Source: Luteimonas aquatica
GTDB lineage: Bacteria; Pseudomonadota; Gammaproteobacteria; Xanthomonadales; Xanthomonadaceae
Reading direction: 5' to 3'
Assembly: GCF_022662575.1 (NCBI RefSeq)
Contig: NZ_JALBFU010000005.1
Coordinates: 1 to 48,015, forward strand
Length of the DNA: 48,015 bases
Below are positions 1 through 10,785 of the stretch, one piece after another. Each line of letters opens with the position of its first letter. Within the stretch, counting starts at the first letter, position 1. The position numbers were made by a program, and so were the translations under genes. The notes under the pieces are model-generated. The model ran no database searches. It was not told the DNA's origin and worked only from the letters and a program-made list of their open reading frames with translations.

Positions 1-2292
1 GGCTCCAGCGCGATCGCCGGCGTGGTCAACATCATCCTGAAGAAGAAGCTCGACGGCACCTCGCTCGGCTTCCGCTTCGGCGGCTACGACCAGGGCGGCG
101 GCGGCAACGCGCGCTTCCAGGCGACCGGCGGCCACAGCTTCGGCGGCCTCGACCTGGTCTACGGCCTGCAATACAACAAGCAGGACCCGATCTACGGCTT
201 CCAGCGCAAGGATTTCGACAGCACCAACGACAATCCCGATCCGAGCCTGCGCTACGGCTCGCGTACGTTCACGCGCATCAGCGCGACGCGGAACGTCTAC
301 CTGGATCCCGGCGTGGACGGTTGCTCGGCGGTGGGCGGCCTCTACGACGGCAGCACCTTCCGAGACTTCCGTCCGAACCGCGGCTTCTACTGCGGCAGCC
401 GCGCCGAGCCCGGCTACTCCTCGATCATGAACAAGGAGAGCTCGCTCAGCGGCTATCTGAACGCGAGCTACGACATCAACGACGACACCGAGCTGTACAG
501 CACGGTGCTGCTCAACCGCAGCAAGAGCGAGAACAACGGCGGCTCGCGCTTCTGGGCCGGCGGCGTGGATACCAACCAGATCATCTTCAACCAGAACAGC
601 GGTGATTTCGAAACCTTCCAGCACATCTTCGCGCCGGAGGAAACCGGCGGGCTGGACACCAACAACGAGCGCCTGACCAGCGATTCCTACAACGTGGCCG
701 TGGGCCTGCGCGGCGCCTTCGGCGCCTCGAACTGGAACTACGACACCTACTACAACCGTTCCGAGTACCGCATCAAGAGCCGCCAGCTGTGGGCGCTCAA
801 GGACGAGGTCGAGGACTTCTTCCGCCAGCAGTTCCTGGGCCCGCAGATGGGAACCGACCCGTACGGGTACGGGTATCCGGTGTACGCGCCGAACGAGGCG
901 GCGTTCTTCCAGCCGCTGACGCCGGACCAGTACCGGAGCTTCCAGAGCGAGATCAAGAGCGACTCCAAGACCTGGACGCAGAACTTCAACCTGCAGCTGA
1001 CCAACACCGAGCTGTTCAGCCTGCCTGCCGGCCCGGTCGGCTTCGCCGCGGTGCTGCAGGCCGGCAACCAGTTCTGGGAAAACCCGACCGACCCGCGCGT
1101 GGTCAACGGCGAGTTCTGGGGCCTGACCGGCACCCAGGGCACCGGCAAGCGCACCAACCAGGCGGTGGGCGTGGAATTCCGCGTGCCGATCCTCAGCAAG
1201 CTGACCGCCAACCTCTCGGGCCGCTACGACCGCTACAAGAACAAGGGCGGCAGCTCGGACAGCGACGGCACCTACAAGGTCGGCCTGGAGTTCCGTCCGA
1301 TCGACTCGCTGCTGCTGCGCGCCAACTACGCCACGGCCTTCAAGGCCCCCGACATGGCCTATACCTTCGCAGGTGACAGCGGCTACTACACCACCACGAC
1401 CGACTACTACCGCTGCGCCACCGAGGAGCCGGGCACGCCGATCGACGACTGCACCTACAACGCCGAACAGGTGTTCGGCACCCGTTCGGGCAACAAGGAG
1501 CTGAAGTCGATCACCGCCAAGTCCTGGGGCTTCGGCGTGGTCTGGTCGCCTTCGGCGAACTTCGACATCAGCGCCGACTACTACCGCATCAAGATCGACG
1601 ACGAGGTCAACGACCTGAATCTCGATGCCCTGATGCGCACCGAGTCCGCCTGCCGCCAGGGCCAGCTCGATCCCGCTTCGCCGACCTGCGTGGACGCGCT
1701 CGCCCGCATCGGCCGCAGCTCGCCGAACTCCCCGGTTCCCAACCAGGTCAATACCGTCCGTACCAATCCGATCAACATCTCCAACGAGGAGGTCTCGGGC
1801 ATCCTGGCCAAGCTCAACTACGACTGGGAGACCACGAGCTACGGTCGCTTCGGCATCGGCCTGCAGTACAACGTCACCCTGGACCACGAGCGCCAGCAAT
1901 ACCCGGAAGACCCGACGCTGGACTACCTGAGCGAGCCGTTCTATTCCTCCGAGTTCCGCAGCGTCAGCAGCGCCACGCTGAACTGGAGCAAGGGCGCGTG
2001 GAACGCCACGCTGTACGGCGCCCGCTACGGCCAGACGCCCAACTACGCCGCGCAGCTGACCACCGCCGGCTACAGCGCCAAGGATGCCGGCCGGGTGGAC
2101 GCGTTCTATCGCTTCAACACCACGCTCGGCTACCAGTTCGACGACAGCGTCGAGCTGGTCTTCACCGTCAACAACCTGCTCGACGAGATGGCGCCCAAGG
2201 ACCGCACCTGGACCGCCTATCCGTACTACAACATCTTCAACTACAACGGTTACGGACGTTCGTACACGGTCGAGGTCAACTGGAAGTTCTGA
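1..2292 (+). CDS. TonB-dependent outer-membrane receptor, 5' end outside window
   Basis: The reading frame is open from base 1, so the start codon, signal peptide and most of the plug domain lie to the left; 763 codons are visible. The first residues (GSSAIAGVVNIILKK) match the end of the plug domain in TonB-dependent receptors. The rest is beta-barrel-like, with alternating aromatic and polar strands, and ends in a terminal Phe (VNWKF) as outer-membrane barrels do. By family it should take up a large substrate such as a siderophore, glycan or peptide, using energy from TonB-ExbBD. The substrate cannot be told from this portion. The long extracellular loops with several Cys residues (for example around codons 105-125 and 460-480) could form disulfides. 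A strong hairpin follows the stop. Family call sure; substrate unknown. Confidence 0.93.
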   Translation, partial: GSSAIAGVVNIILKKKLDGTSLGFRFGGYDQGGGGNARFQATGGHSFGGLDLVYGLQYNKQDPIYGFQRKDFDSTNDNPDPSLRYGSRTFTRISATRNVYLDPGVDGCSAVGGLYDGSTFRDFRPNRGFYCGSRAEPGYSSIMNKESSLSGYLNASYDINDDTELYSTVLLNRSKSENNGGSRFWAGGVDTNQIIFNQNSGDFETFQHIFAPEETGGLDTNNERLTSDSYNVAVGLRGAFGASNWNYDTYYNRSEYRIKSRQLWALKDEVEDFFRQQFLGPQMGTDPYGYGYPVYAPNEAAFFQPLTPDQYRSFQSEIKSDSKTWTQNFNLQLTNTELFSLPAGPVGFAAVLQAGNQFWENPTDPRVVNGEFWGLTGTQGTGKRTNQAVGVEFRVPILSKLTANLSGRYDRYKNKGGSSDSDGTYKVGLEFRPIDSLLLRANYATAFKAPDMAYTFAGDSGYYTTTTDYYRCATEEPGTPIDDCTYNAEQVFGTRSGNKELKSITAKSWGFGVVWSPSANFDISADYYRIKIDDEVNDLNLDALMRTESACRQGQLDPASPTCVDALARIGRSSPNSPVPNQVNTVRTNPINISNEEVSGILAKLNYDWETTSYGRFGIGLQYNVTLDHERQQYPEDPTLDYLSEPFYSSEFRSVSSATLNWSKGAWNATLYGARYGQTPNYAAQLTTAGYSAKDAGRVDAFYRFNTTLGYQFDDSVELVFTVNNLLDEMAPKDRTWTAYPYYNIFNYNGYGRSYTVEVNWKF

Positions 2293-2310
2293 TCCTCGCC
2301 ATCGATGCGG

Positions 2311-2340
2311 CGAAAAGGCCGGCGCAAGCCGGCCTTTTCG
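2311..2340. terminator. Bidirectional intrinsic terminator between convergent genes
   Basis: A perfect 13-bp stem (CGAAAAGGCCGGC / GCCGGCCTTTTCG) with a GCAA tetraloop sits 18 bp after the TonB receptor stop and just before the stop of the convergent sulfotransferase gene. The A-tract on one side and T-tract on the other make it suitable for terminating both transcripts. Confidence 0.85.
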
Positions 2341-2344
2341 CTTT

Positions 2345-3937
2345 TCAGCGCGCCTCGGGCGCCGCGAACGGCTCCAATGCCTCGCGCAGCGGCTGCAGCT
2401 GACGCTCGTAGCGCTTCCACTCGGCGAGGCCGCGGGCATGGATGCCCTCGCGCACCTGGGCGCTGCTGAGCGTGGAGACCGGCGCGGTGTTGCGCACCAG
2501 GTCGGTGCAATGGGCTTCGCGCGCGAGCCCGCAGAAGTCGAGGATGCGGCCGGCCTCGGCCTCGGGGTCGGTGACCAGGGCCTGGTAATCCACGTCGAGG
2601 ATGCGGCCTGGCAGGGCCTGCCGCCAGTGGGCCATGAGGCGGCGGTAGGACGCGTAATGCGCGGCCAAGGCTTGCAGGTCGTAGCTGTAGGCGTACGAGT
2701 TGCCGAACAGGGCGCGGTAGTTGGAGAAGCACACGTCCATGGGGTCGCGCGCCAGGTGCAGGATCACCGCCTGCGGCAAGGCCTTGGCGATCAGGCCGGC
2801 GACCAGGAAGTTGGCCGGCAGCTTGTCCACGAAATAGCCGCGACCTTGCGCGCGCCAGGCGGTCTGCGCGAGATAGCGGCGCCCGATCTCGGCGAAATCC
2901 AGTCCGCGCAGACGCTCGAGGATCACCTCATCGACCAGTGGCTGCCCGGGCGCGTCCGCCTGCCAGCGCAACTGGTGCGCGAAATCGTTGAGCTCGCCGG
3001 CGGAGACGACCTGCGAATGGTTGCCCAGGATGCGGTCGACCACCGTGGTGCCCGAGCGCGGCAGGCCGAGGACGAAGATCGGCGTCGGCCCGTCGGCGGC
3101 GGATGCCGGCGCGGGCGCGGGCGCGGACTGCAGGAAGGCGGCATCGCAAGCGGCGATCAGCGCGGCATGCAGCGCCTGCTCCTTGCGCGGGTCGTGGCGG
3201 AGCTGGCGGTGCATGATCGCGTTGGCGTGCTCCAGCGCTTTCCATGCGTCCTCGTACGCGCCCAGGTCCTCGAGTTCCTTGTAGCGGGCGAATTCCAGGG
3301 CGGAATGGTCCTGGCTGTCGGCGGCCACCCGTGCCAGCTGCCGGCCGATGTCGTCCAGGTGGTTGCGCTGCGGGGTCTGCTTGCGCAGCCGGGCCAGGGT
3401 GAGCCAGGCGCGCCCGTAGGTCGGGCCCAGGCGCAGGCAGCTTTCCAGTTCCCGCTCGGCCTCGTCCAGGCGGCCGTTGAATTGCAGCTGGACACTGCGG
3501 AAATAGCGGAAGTCGGCGTTGTCGTGGCCCAGCGCGCGCGCGCGGTCCATCAGCGACAACGCCTGTTCGTGTTCGCCCAGCGACTGCTGCAGGTGGGCGA
3601 AGGTGGCGAGCATGGCGCCGTCGTGGCAGCGCGCCACGGCCGGGTGCGACAGGCATTCGCGCAGCGCGGTGGATTCACCGACGCGCAACAAGGCTTGGGC
3701 GACGCGGCAGACCGTGGTCGCATCATCGGGCAGCGCGCGCGTGGCCTGCGTCAGGTGCGCGCAAGCCGCGCGCAAGCGGCCCCGGGCCAGGCATATCCCG
3801 GCCAGGAGCACGCGCGCCTGCACATGCCCCGGTTCGGTGGCGAGCACCGCCTCGAGCAGGCGCTCGGCTTCCGGCAGGTGCCGTTGCGCCAGGGCGGACT
3901 GCGCCCGCTGCCACGGATCGGGGCCGAAGGCGGTCAT
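2345..3937 (-). CDS. TPR-repeat sulfotransferase family protein
   Basis: 530 aa. The N-terminal half (residues about 8-265) is helical and built of TPR-like repeats. The C-terminal part is a sulfotransferase domain starting with the 5'-phosphosulfate-binding loop VLGLPRSGTT (residues 289-298), which binds the PAPS cofactor. The second cofactor region (ARDPMD) and a downstream NYRALFG stretch follow in the expected order. By family it would transfer sulfate to an unknown acceptor. No signal peptide is seen, so it is probably cytoplasmic. It lies convergent to the TonB receptor; TPR-sulfotransferase genes are commonly found next to such receptors in Xanthomonadaceae, but a functional link is only inferred. 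It begins 4 bp after the glyS stop and may be read with that operon. Confidence 0.85.
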   Translation of the reverse strand: MTAFGPDPWQRAQSALAQRHLPEAERLLEAVLATEPGHVQARVLLAGICLARGRLRAACAHLTQATRALPDDATTVCRVAQALLRVGESTALRECLSHPAVARCHDGAMLATFAHLQQSLGEHEQALSLMDRARALGHDNADFRYFRSVQLQFNGRLDEAERELESCLRLGPTYGRAWLTLARLRKQTPQRNHLDDIGRQLARVAADSQDHSALEFARYKELEDLGAYEDAWKALEHANAIMHRQLRHDPRKEQALHAALIAACDAAFLQSAPAPAPASAADGPTPIFVLGLPRSGTTVVDRILGNHSQVVSAGELNDFAHQLRWQADAPGQPLVDEVILERLRGLDFAEIGRRYLAQTAWRAQGRGYFVDKLPANFLVAGLIAKALPQAVILHLARDPMDVCFSNYRALFGNSYAYSYDLQALAAHYASYRRLMAHWRQALPGRILDVDYQALVTDPEAEAGRILDFCGLAREAHCTDLVRNTAPVSTLSSAQVREGIHARGLAEWKRYERQLQPLREALEPFAAPEAR

Positions 3938-3941
3938 CCGC

Positions 3942-6191
3942 TCAGACGGACAGATGCTCGATCGCCGCCACGCTACCCAGGCGGTCGGCTAGGCGCTTGA
4001 GCAGGGCCAGGCGGTTGCCGCGCAGGGCGGGGTCGTCGGCGTTGACCATGACGCCGTCGAAGAAGGCGTCGACCTGCGGGCGCAGCCGCGCCAGGTGCGC
4101 CAGCGCGTCGACGTAGTCGCCGTGCGCCAGGGCGTGGCCGGTTTCGGCGTAGACGGCCTCGACGGCCTCGGCCAGGGCGCTCTCGGCCGGTTCCCGGAGC
4201 AAGGCCGGGTCGACCATGGCCGGGATCTCGCCCTCGGCCTTCTTGAGGATGTTGCCGATGCGCTTGTTGGCGGCGGCCAGCGCTTCGGCTTCCGGTAGCG
4301 TGGCGAAGGTGCCGATGGCGTCGATGCGGCGGTCGAAGTCGTAGAGCGAGGCCGGGCGCAGGGCGGCGACGGCGTTGAAGTGCTGCGCGGGCACGTCGCG
4401 GTCGGCGTAGTAGCCGCGCAGGCGGTCGAGGACGAAATCGTAGAGATCGGCGACCAGGGGGCCGGATTCGAGCCTGTGCAGCGTCTCGCCCCTGCTCGCG
4501 AAATGATCGTGCAGGGCGTGCATCACGAAGCCATCCGCGGAGGGCGGGACGTCGGTGGCGTCGATGCCCGTGCCCTTGAAGTGCTCCTGCCGCTTCTTCG
4601 CGTCCTGGGGTGCGGTGGCGGCGATGGCCGTCACGGATTGCAGCGCCGCGCTGAAAAGCAGCGCACGCAGATCGAGGTCGAGGCCGCTTTCGATCACGGT
4701 GCGCGCAAGGCCCAGCGCATTGCGGCGCAGCGCGAACGGATCCTTGTTGCCCGTGGGCTTCAATCCCGCCGCGAAGCCGCCGGCCAGCGTGTCCAGCCGC
4801 TCGGCGATCGCCAGCGTCTTGCCCAGTGGCGAGAGCGCGATGTCGTCGCCGGCGAAGCGCGGCTGGTAGGCCTCGTCGATGGCGTTGGCCAGCGCCTGGC
4901 GGTCGTCGGTGCCCAGGTCGTCCAGGGCGGCATCGTGCCTGGCGTAGTAGCGTCCGGCGATGCCCTGCAGTTCCGGGAACTCGTTGACCATGCGCGATTG
5001 CAGGTCGGCCTTGGACAGCAGCGCGGCGCGGCGCGCCAGCGCGCCGTCGACGCCGAGCTTGGGGCCGATGGCCTCGGCGAGCGCGGCCACGCGCGCGGCC
5101 TTGTCGGCGAGGCTGCCGAGCTTGGCCTGGTAGGTGACCGAAGCCAGGCCGGCATCCATCGCGCTCAGTCCCTGCTTGAGGTCCTCGTCGAAGAAGAACT
5201 TGGCGTCGGCGAAGCGCGGGCGGATCACGCGCTCGTAGCCCTGGCGGATCTGCTCCGGGTCCTTGGAGTCGATGTTGGCGATGCCGACGAAATGCTCGGT
5301 CAGCCGTCCGCTCTCGCCCAGTACCGGAAAGAACTTCTGGTTGGCTTCCATGGTGGCGATCAGCGCTTCCTGCGGCACGGCCAGGAATTCGGGCTCGAAG
5401 GCGCAGCGCACGGCCTTGGGCCATTCGACCAGGCAGTTGACCTGTTCGAGAATGTCGGCGTCGATGCGGGCGTGGCCGCCGGCCTCGCGCGCGGCCTGTT
5501 CCACTTCGGCGACGATGCGCGCGCGGCGCTCGTCCGGATCGGCCAGCACCTTGGCCGCGCGCAGCGCGTCCAGGTAGGCGCCGGGCTGCGCGATGGCGAC
5601 GCCGCCGGCGTGCAGGAAGCGATGGCCGCGGCTGTCGCGGCCGGTGCGCACGCCGAACAGCTCGCCCTCGACCACGGTCTCGCCCAGCAGCAGCACCAGC
5701 CAGTGCACCGGCCGCGCGAAGGCGTAGTCGTGGTCGCCCCAGCGCATCGGCTTGGGGATCGGCATCGCGGCGATGGCCTCGCGCAGAACTTCCGGCAGCA
5801 GGTCGGCGGTCCGGGCGCCGGCCTTGCGCGCGCGGTGCACGAAGCGCTCGCCCTTGTTGTCGCGCGCGCGCTCCAGTTGCGACCAGTCCACGCCGGCCTT
5901 GGCGGCGAAGCCCTGCAGCGCCTTGGTCGGCTGGCCGTCGCCGTCGAGGGCGACGTTGAGATAGGGGCCGAGCACTTCCGAGTGCTGCTCGGGCTGCTCG
6001 GCGGCGACCGCCGGCAGGGACACGGCAAGGCGGCGCGGCGTGTACAGCGGCTTGGCAGCGCCGCGCTCCACGGCGACGCCGCGCTTGGACAGCCCGTCGA
6101 TCACGCCGTCGAACAGCGCCTGCGCCAGGCCGGGCAATGCCTTGACCGGCAATTCCTCGGTGCCGAGTTCGATCAACAGGGGCTGCATCAT
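3942..6191 (-). CDS. glyS: Glycyl-tRNA synthetase beta subunit
   Basis: 749 aa. Beta subunit of the alpha2-beta2 glycyl-tRNA synthetase; it binds tRNA-Gly and supports charging by the alpha subunit GlyQ. The N-terminus [14 protein letters not shown], the internal EANQKFFPV and the C-terminal anticodon-binding region are typical. The frame is open for 97 more codons upstream, but that stretch overlaps the GST gene and has no glyS similarity. The start chosen is the first of two adjacent ATGs (6191, then 6188), where ATGA overlaps the GST stop. The protein is about 60 residues longer than E. coli GlyS (689 aa); an extra hydrophilic segment appears near residues 540-590, before [12 protein letters not shown]. 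Fourth gene of the glyQ operon by overlap. Confidence 0.95.
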   Translation of the reverse strand: MMQPLLIELGTEELPVKALPGLAQALFDGVIDGLSKRGVAVERGAAKPLYTPRRLAVSLPAVAAEQPEQHSEVLGPYLNVALDGDGQPTKALQGFAAKAGVDWSQLERARDNKGERFVHRARKAGARTADLLPEVLREAIAAMPIPKPMRWGDHDYAFARPVHWLVLLLGETVVEGELFGVRTGRDSRGHRFLHAGGVAIAQPGAYLDALRAAKVLADPDERRARIVAEVEQAAREAGGHARIDADILEQVNCLVEWPKAVRCAFEPEFLAVPQEALIATMEANQKFFPVLGESGRLTEHFVGIANIDSKDPEQIRQGYERVIRPRFADAKFFFDEDLKQGLSAMDAGLASVTYQAKLGSLADKAARVAALAEAIGPKLGVDGALARRAALLSKADLQSRMVNEFPELQGIAGRYYARHDAALDDLGTDDRQALANAIDEAYQPRFAGDDIALSPLGKTLAIAERLDTLAGGFAAGLKPTGNKDPFALRRNALGLARTVIESGLDLDLRALLFSAALQSVTAIAATAPQDAKKRQEHFKGTGIDATDVPPSADGFVMHALHDHFASRGETLHRLESGPLVADLYDFVLDRLRGYYADRDVPAQHFNAVAALRPASLYDFDRRIDAIGTFATLPEAEALAAANKRIGNILKKAEGEIPAMVDPALLREPAESALAEAVEAVYAETGHALAHGDYVDALAHLARLRPQVDAFFDGVMVNADDPALRGNRLALLKRLADRLGSVAAIEHLSV

Positions 6192-6850
6192 GCGGAAGGG
6201 GCCTGGGTCGGGATGGGAGCGTCGAAGGGAACGTAATACTTGCGGAACAGCGGCAGCGCCTCGCAGCGGGCCACGCGCGCGCGCAGGGCCGGATAGGCGT
6301 CGAGCGGCCAGGGCGCGGCTTCGCTGGCATGGGTCACGAAGCAGGTAAGGCTGATGTCGGCCTGCGACATCGCCTCGCCTGCCAGCCAGGGCTGGGCCTG
6401 GCGCGCGCGGCAGGCCTGCTCGAGCGCGGCCAGGGCGCCGTCGATCTGGGTGCGGCAACGCGCGAGGAAGGGCTCGTGCCATTTCTCGGCCGGGCGGAAG
6501 ATGCGTTCCATCGCCACCAGCACCGCCTTGTCGGCGGCGTTGCCGGCCAGCGCGATCAGGTACTGCGCCCGGCGCCGGGCGTCGGGATCGGACGGCAGCA
6601 GGGCGTGCTGCGGTCCGGCGATCCGCTCGAGATGGTCGAGGATCACCGCCGACTCGATCAGCGTCTCGCCCGAGTCGAGCACCAGCGCGGGCACGCGCCC
6701 GAGCGGATTGAATTCGCGGATGCGCTCGAAGTCGCGGCCGACCGACCAGTCGCGCCGCTCGAACGGCAGGCCGAGCACGTCGAGCGTGATCGCCACGCGC
6801 CGCACGTAGCTCGAATCGAGCATGCCGATCAGGATCATGCGGCCGCTCAT
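6188..6850 (-). CDS. Glutathione S-transferase family protein
   Basis: 220 aa. The thioredoxin-like N-terminal domain (residues about 5-80: [14 protein letters not shown], then [14 protein letters not shown] and the glutathione-contacting ESAVIL) is followed by an all-helical C-terminal domain with the usual QADIS capping-box region. It is expected to be a cytosolic glutathione-dependent enzyme; its substrate is unknown. The start at 6850 is preferred over the longer frame (to 7009) because homology begins at MILIGML and ATGA overlaps the stop of the small upstream gene. Its stop overlaps the start of glyS. It lies between the two subunit genes of glycyl-tRNA synthetase, so its expression is probably tied to theirs. 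Confidence 0.88.
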   Translation of the reverse strand: MSGRMILIGMLDSSYVRRVAITLDVLGLPFERRDWSVGRDFERIREFNPLGRVPALVLDSGETLIESAVILDHLERIAGPQHALLPSDPDARRRAQYLIALAGNAADKAVLVAMERIFRPAEKWHEPFLARCRTQIDGALAALEQACRARQAQPWLAGEAMSQADISLTCFVTHASEAAPWPLDAYPALRARVARCEALPLFRKYYVPFDAPIPTQAPSA

Positions 6851-7058
6851 GGCGAGCCTTTCGACTTCGCGTCGCGGCGCTCCACGCGCACCGCGTTCTT
6901 GGACAGCAGGGAGATCGCCGCGATCAGCGGCAGCAGCAGGCCGAAGAAGAACCACAGCCAGGCGCTGCGGCCGGTCTCCTGCGCCCAGTAGGCGCAGAAC
7001 ACCCCGCACAGGAAGGCCACGCCGCCGTAGGGGACGAGTTCGGCGGGGACGACCTGGC

Positions 7059-7062
<4 letters not shown>
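6847..7062 (-). CDS. Small two-helix inner-membrane protein, hypothetical
   Basis: 71 aa. Two hydrophobic segments are visible, about residues 11-27 ([16 protein letters not shown]) and 34-54 ([17 protein letters not shown]), followed by a basic tail (ERRDAKSK), suggesting a hairpin in the inner membrane with the tail in the cytoplasm. I recognise no family. It is joined by 4-bp ATGA overlaps to both glyQ upstream and the GST gene downstream, which is the main reason to accept it as real and to choose this start. Function unknown. Confidence 0.8.
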
Positions 7063-7979
<917 letters not shown>

Positions 7980-8085
7980 GAGCATGCGTGCCGCAAACGA
8001 CGGCCGGTTAGTATAGCGAGGCGTCCCGCCGCGACCGCCTCGGCGCGGGCCGGAAACGCGCCGCCCCCACCCGTTGCCGTCCCTC

Positions 8086-8829
8086 ATGTCCGCGCCCTTC
8101 CTGATCCTCGAAACCGGACGGCCCGTGCCGTCGATGCGCCGCCACGGCCGCTTCCCCCACTGGATCCGCACCGCCGCCGGCCTCGGCCGCGACGAGGCGG
8201 TGGTCGTGGACGTGGCCGGGCTGGAGGGCGACGGCGGCGACGCCCTGCCGACCTCCGAGGGGTTCGCCGGCGTGATCGTCACCGGCTCGGGGGCCATGGT
8301 CACCGAGCGTCGCGAGTGGAGCGAGCGCGGCGCCGCCTGGCTGCGCGAGACCGCGCGGGCCGGCGTGCCGGTCTTCGGCATCTGCTACGGCCACCAGCTC
8401 CTCGCCCACGCCCTTGGCGGCGAGGTGGGCGACAACCCGCGCGGGCGCGAGATGGGCACGGTGGAGATCGAGCTGGCGGCACCGTCCGCCGAGGATGCGC
8501 TGTTCGCCGGCCTGCCGGCCCGCTTCCGGGCGCAGGCCACGCACCTGCAGACGGTGCTGCGCGCGCCGGAAGGCGCCACGCTGCTCGCGGCCTCGGCCCG
8601 CGACGGCTGCCACGCCTTCCGCTGGGGCGAGCGGGCCTGGGGTGTGCAGTTCCACCCCGAGTTCAGCGCGATGCACATGCGCGGCTACGTCCGCGCCCGC
8701 GCCGACGCGCTGGTGCGCGAAGGCCTCGATCCGCACGCGCTCTCGCGTACCATTTCCGCCACCCCCCACGCGCGCCGCGTGCTCGGGCGCTTCGTGCGCC
8801 GGGCGCGCGCGCTCTCCGTCGCGAGCTGA
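8086..8829 (+). CDS. Class I glutamine amidotransferase, GMP-synthase-like
   Basis: 247 aa. A stand-alone GATase1 domain. The nucleophile is Cys100 in GICYGHQLL, and the other triad members are His190 and Glu192 in VQFHPEF. It lacks the synthetase domain of GuaA, so it resembles the YfeJ-type family, which releases ammonia from glutamine or hydrolyses gamma-glutamyl bonds; the physiological acceptor is unknown. ATG 8086 is chosen because the family N-terminus (PFLILETG) follows directly. It is divergent from glyQ with only about 100 bp between, which must hold both promoters. Followed after 39 bp by a co-oriented membrane protein gene. Confidence 0.87.
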   Translation: MSAPFLILETGRPVPSMRRHGRFPHWIRTAAGLGRDEAVVVDVAGLEGDGGDALPTSEGFAGVIVTGSGAMVTERREWSERGAAWLRETARAGVPVFGICYGHQLLAHALGGEVGDNPRGREMGTVEIELAAPSAEDALFAGLPARFRAQATHLQTVLRAPEGATLLAASARDGCHAFRWGERAWGVQFHPEFSAMHMRGYVRARADALVREGLDPHALSRTISATPHARRVLGRFVRRARALSVAS

Positions 8830-8868
8830 ACCGCGCCGGCCACGACAGCAGAGCAGTCCGGTTTTCCC

Positions 8869-9801
8869 ATGCAAGCGCCCATGCAAGTCCGCAAGCAGCC
8901 GATCGGCCAGGCCTTCGCCTGGATCCGGCAGGCGATCAACCTCGGCACCCGCAACCCGCGCGCCATCTTCGGCGCCTCGCTGCTGATGATGGCGACGCTG
9001 TATCTCGCGGTCACGGTGATGATGCTGCCCGCCTCGATGGTGCTGCAGTCCGGCGGCGACATCACCGCGGCGCTGATCTGGGGCGCGCCGGCCTACGTGG
9101 CGATGAACCTGCTGCTGCCGGTGCTGATGGGCGGGCTGATGCATGTGATCCGCGAAGCGGAAGCCGGGCGTCCGGTGCGGGCGCGCGATCTGTTCGCGCC
9201 GTTCCGCAAGGGCGGCGCGGGGCAGCTCGGCTTGCTGGGCGGCGCGCAGCTGCTGTTCGGCCTGCTGGGCAGCCTGATCGCGGCGGCGCTGGCGGGGACC
9301 GAGTACTGGAAGGATTATCTCGAGGTGATGCGCGTGGCGATGGGCGGCGCCGTTCCGGACGTCATGCCGCGCCCGGAACATCCCGGCCTGATGACGCTGG
9401 TGCAGATGGCGTTCAACTACTTCAACTTCGCGCTGATCCTGTTCGGCATTCCGCTGATCCTGTTCTCGAGGCTGCGCCTGGCCGAAGCGGTGCGCGCGGC
9501 GGTGCGCGCGGCGCTGGCGAACTTTTCCGCCAATTTCCTCGCCGGGCTGATCTTCGTCGGCGGCGCCCTGGTACTGACCGTGGTGTCGGCCGGGGTCGCG
9601 TTGCTGGCGATGGGGCTGGGCGCGCTGCTGCATCCGGCCGTCGGCAACCTGCTGGCCGTGCTGGTGCTGATCGCGCTGGGCTCGGTGCTGCTGGTCGTGC
9701 TCACCGGCGCGGGCTACTTCGCCTGGCGCGATACCTTCGGCGACGACGGCGCCGCCGCGCCGCAGGGGCGTGGCGACGGCCGCGTCGGCATCGAGGTCTA
9801 G
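8869..9801 (+). CDS. Polytopic inner-membrane protein, BPSS1780-like
   Basis: 310 aa. After a short amphipathic N-terminus (QAFAWIRQAINLGTRNP) there are about five or six hydrophobic segments: roughly residues 33-57, 64-90, 115-140, 180-202, 215-250 and 260-288. The WI..G..L...NP type start and the overall layout recall the BPSS1780 family of membrane proteins, whose function is not known. A second in-frame ATG lies at 8881; neither has a strong ribosome-binding site. It may be co-transcribed with the amidotransferase gene 39 bp upstream. Family name moderately sure. Confidence 0.72.
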   Translation: MQAPMQVRKQPIGQAFAWIRQAINLGTRNPRAIFGASLLMMATLYLAVTVMMLPASMVLQSGGDITAALIWGAPAYVAMNLLLPVLMGGLMHVIREAEAGRPVRARDLFAPFRKGGAGQLGLLGGAQLLFGLLGSLIAAALAGTEYWKDYLEVMRVAMGGAVPDVMPRPEHPGLMTLVQMAFNYFNFALILFGIPLILFSRLRLAEAVRAAVRAALANFSANFLAGLIFVGGALVLTVVSAGVALLAMGLGALLHPAVGNLLAVLVLIALGSVLLVVLTGAGYFAWRDTFGDDGAAAPQGRGDGRVGIEV

Positions 9802-9807
9802 GGCGAC

Positions 9808-9830
9808 GCCGGCGCGGCGGCAGCGCCGGC
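9808..9830. terminator. GC-rich hairpin between convergent genes
   Basis: A perfect 8-bp stem (GCCGGCGC / GCGCCGGC) with a 7-nt loop sits between the stops of two convergent genes. There is no T-tract, so factor-independent termination is uncertain. Confidence 0.4.
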
Positions 9831-9834
9831 CGGA

Positions 9835-10785
9835 TCAGGGCACGCACAAGGCGATGCGCCTGGATCGCTGATCGATCATCAGCACCGACCGCTGCAGGGC
9901 ATGCGCGCCGACGAGCAGTTCGGGGTAGCGCTCCGAGACCCGCACCTCCACGTTCGAGAACGCCGCCTCCCCGATGCGGAGCGGTCCTCGCGCGGTCGCG
10001 CGGAAGATCTCGATCCTGCCGTTGGACAGCTGGCCGTCGCCGGCCGGCTGCAGCGGACTCGCGTCGAGCCGGTCGTAGAGCGGTTTGGGAACGACGAAGG
10101 CGACGTTGGCGCCGGTGTCGATGTTGCCCTCCACTTGCAGCGAGCCGATCGCCACCGGTACGCGGAACGCGCGCTGGTAGGCCAGCGTGTTGCCGTCGCC
10201 GGGCGAGAGCGCCCGCTTGCGGCTGAAGCTCAGGGTCCGCGCCGGGTAGTCGATAACCAGCAGGCCGTCGGCGAAGAACTCGCGCGCGAGGATGCCGTCG
10301 AACGCGCCTTCCGGCGAGGAGCGGCTGCGGTAGTCGCGTGCGATCGCCGCGACATCGTCGCGCCTCAATCCGCCAAGCTGCAGGGTGTCGAAGCGCGTCG
10401 TGTCGGCCTCGGCCGCGCTCACGCCGTCCGAGTTGGCGGCCGTACCCTGCATCGGCAGGTTCAGCGCCGATACCAGCCTGGCGTCGGCGCGCGCCATGCC
10501 GCTGGCGCCGGTATCGACGGCGAAGCGGAATGGGCCTCGCCCGTTCACGCTGGCCTCGACGTAGATCCGCCCATCGACCAGGTCGAACGGCACCCGGACG
10601 AGGCTGTCGGCCGCGGGGACGTCGCGGATGCGGCATGCGTCCGGCGGCGCGGGCCGGTCGTGGGCGAAGCTCGCGGCGGCGAGCACGGCGCTGAGCAACG
10701 CCAGCGGCGCGGCGAGTGCGCGCGGGCCTCGCGCCGGGCGGACGGGGATGGCGGGTCGAGGCATGGTCTTCGGGCGGGCCGTCAT
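9835..10785 (-). CDS. Secreted or periplasmic retropepsin-like aspartyl protease
   Basis: 316 aa. A hydrophobic stretch at residues about 22-40 (ALAAPLALLSAVLAAASFA) acts as signal peptide or anchor. Two aspartyl-protease half-sites follow: FAVDTGASG with Asp91 and GNIDTGANVAFV with Asp223. The two-lobe layout with two DTG motifs suggests a complete active site in one chain. A QLGGL segment after the first site is also typical. The start at 10785 gives an ATGA overlap with the upstream gene; ATG 10764 would leave a shorter, more normal signal peptide and is an alternative. Substrate unknown. Confidence 0.82.
   Translation of the reverse strand: MTARPKTMPRPAIPVRPARGPRALAAPLALLSAVLAAASFAHDRPAPPDACRIRDVPAADSLVRVPFDLVDGRIYVEASVNGRGPFRFAVDTGASGMARADARLVSALNLPMQGTAANSDGVSAAEADTTRFDTLQLGGLRRDDVAAIARDYRSRSSPEGAFDGILAREFFADGLLVIDYPARTLSFSRKRALSPGDGNTLAYQRAFRVPVAIGSLQVEGNIDTGANVAFVVPKPLYDRLDASPLQPAGDGQLSNGRIEIFRATARGPLRIGEAAFSNVEVRVSERYPELLVGAHALQRSVLMIDQRSRRIALCVP

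Noticed and set aside
3942..6482. Longer glyS reading frame starting at 6482
   Set aside because: The extra 97 residues are Arg/Pro/Ala-rich, overlap the GST gene in another frame and have no similarity to GlyS; ATG 6191 with the ATGA overlap is better.
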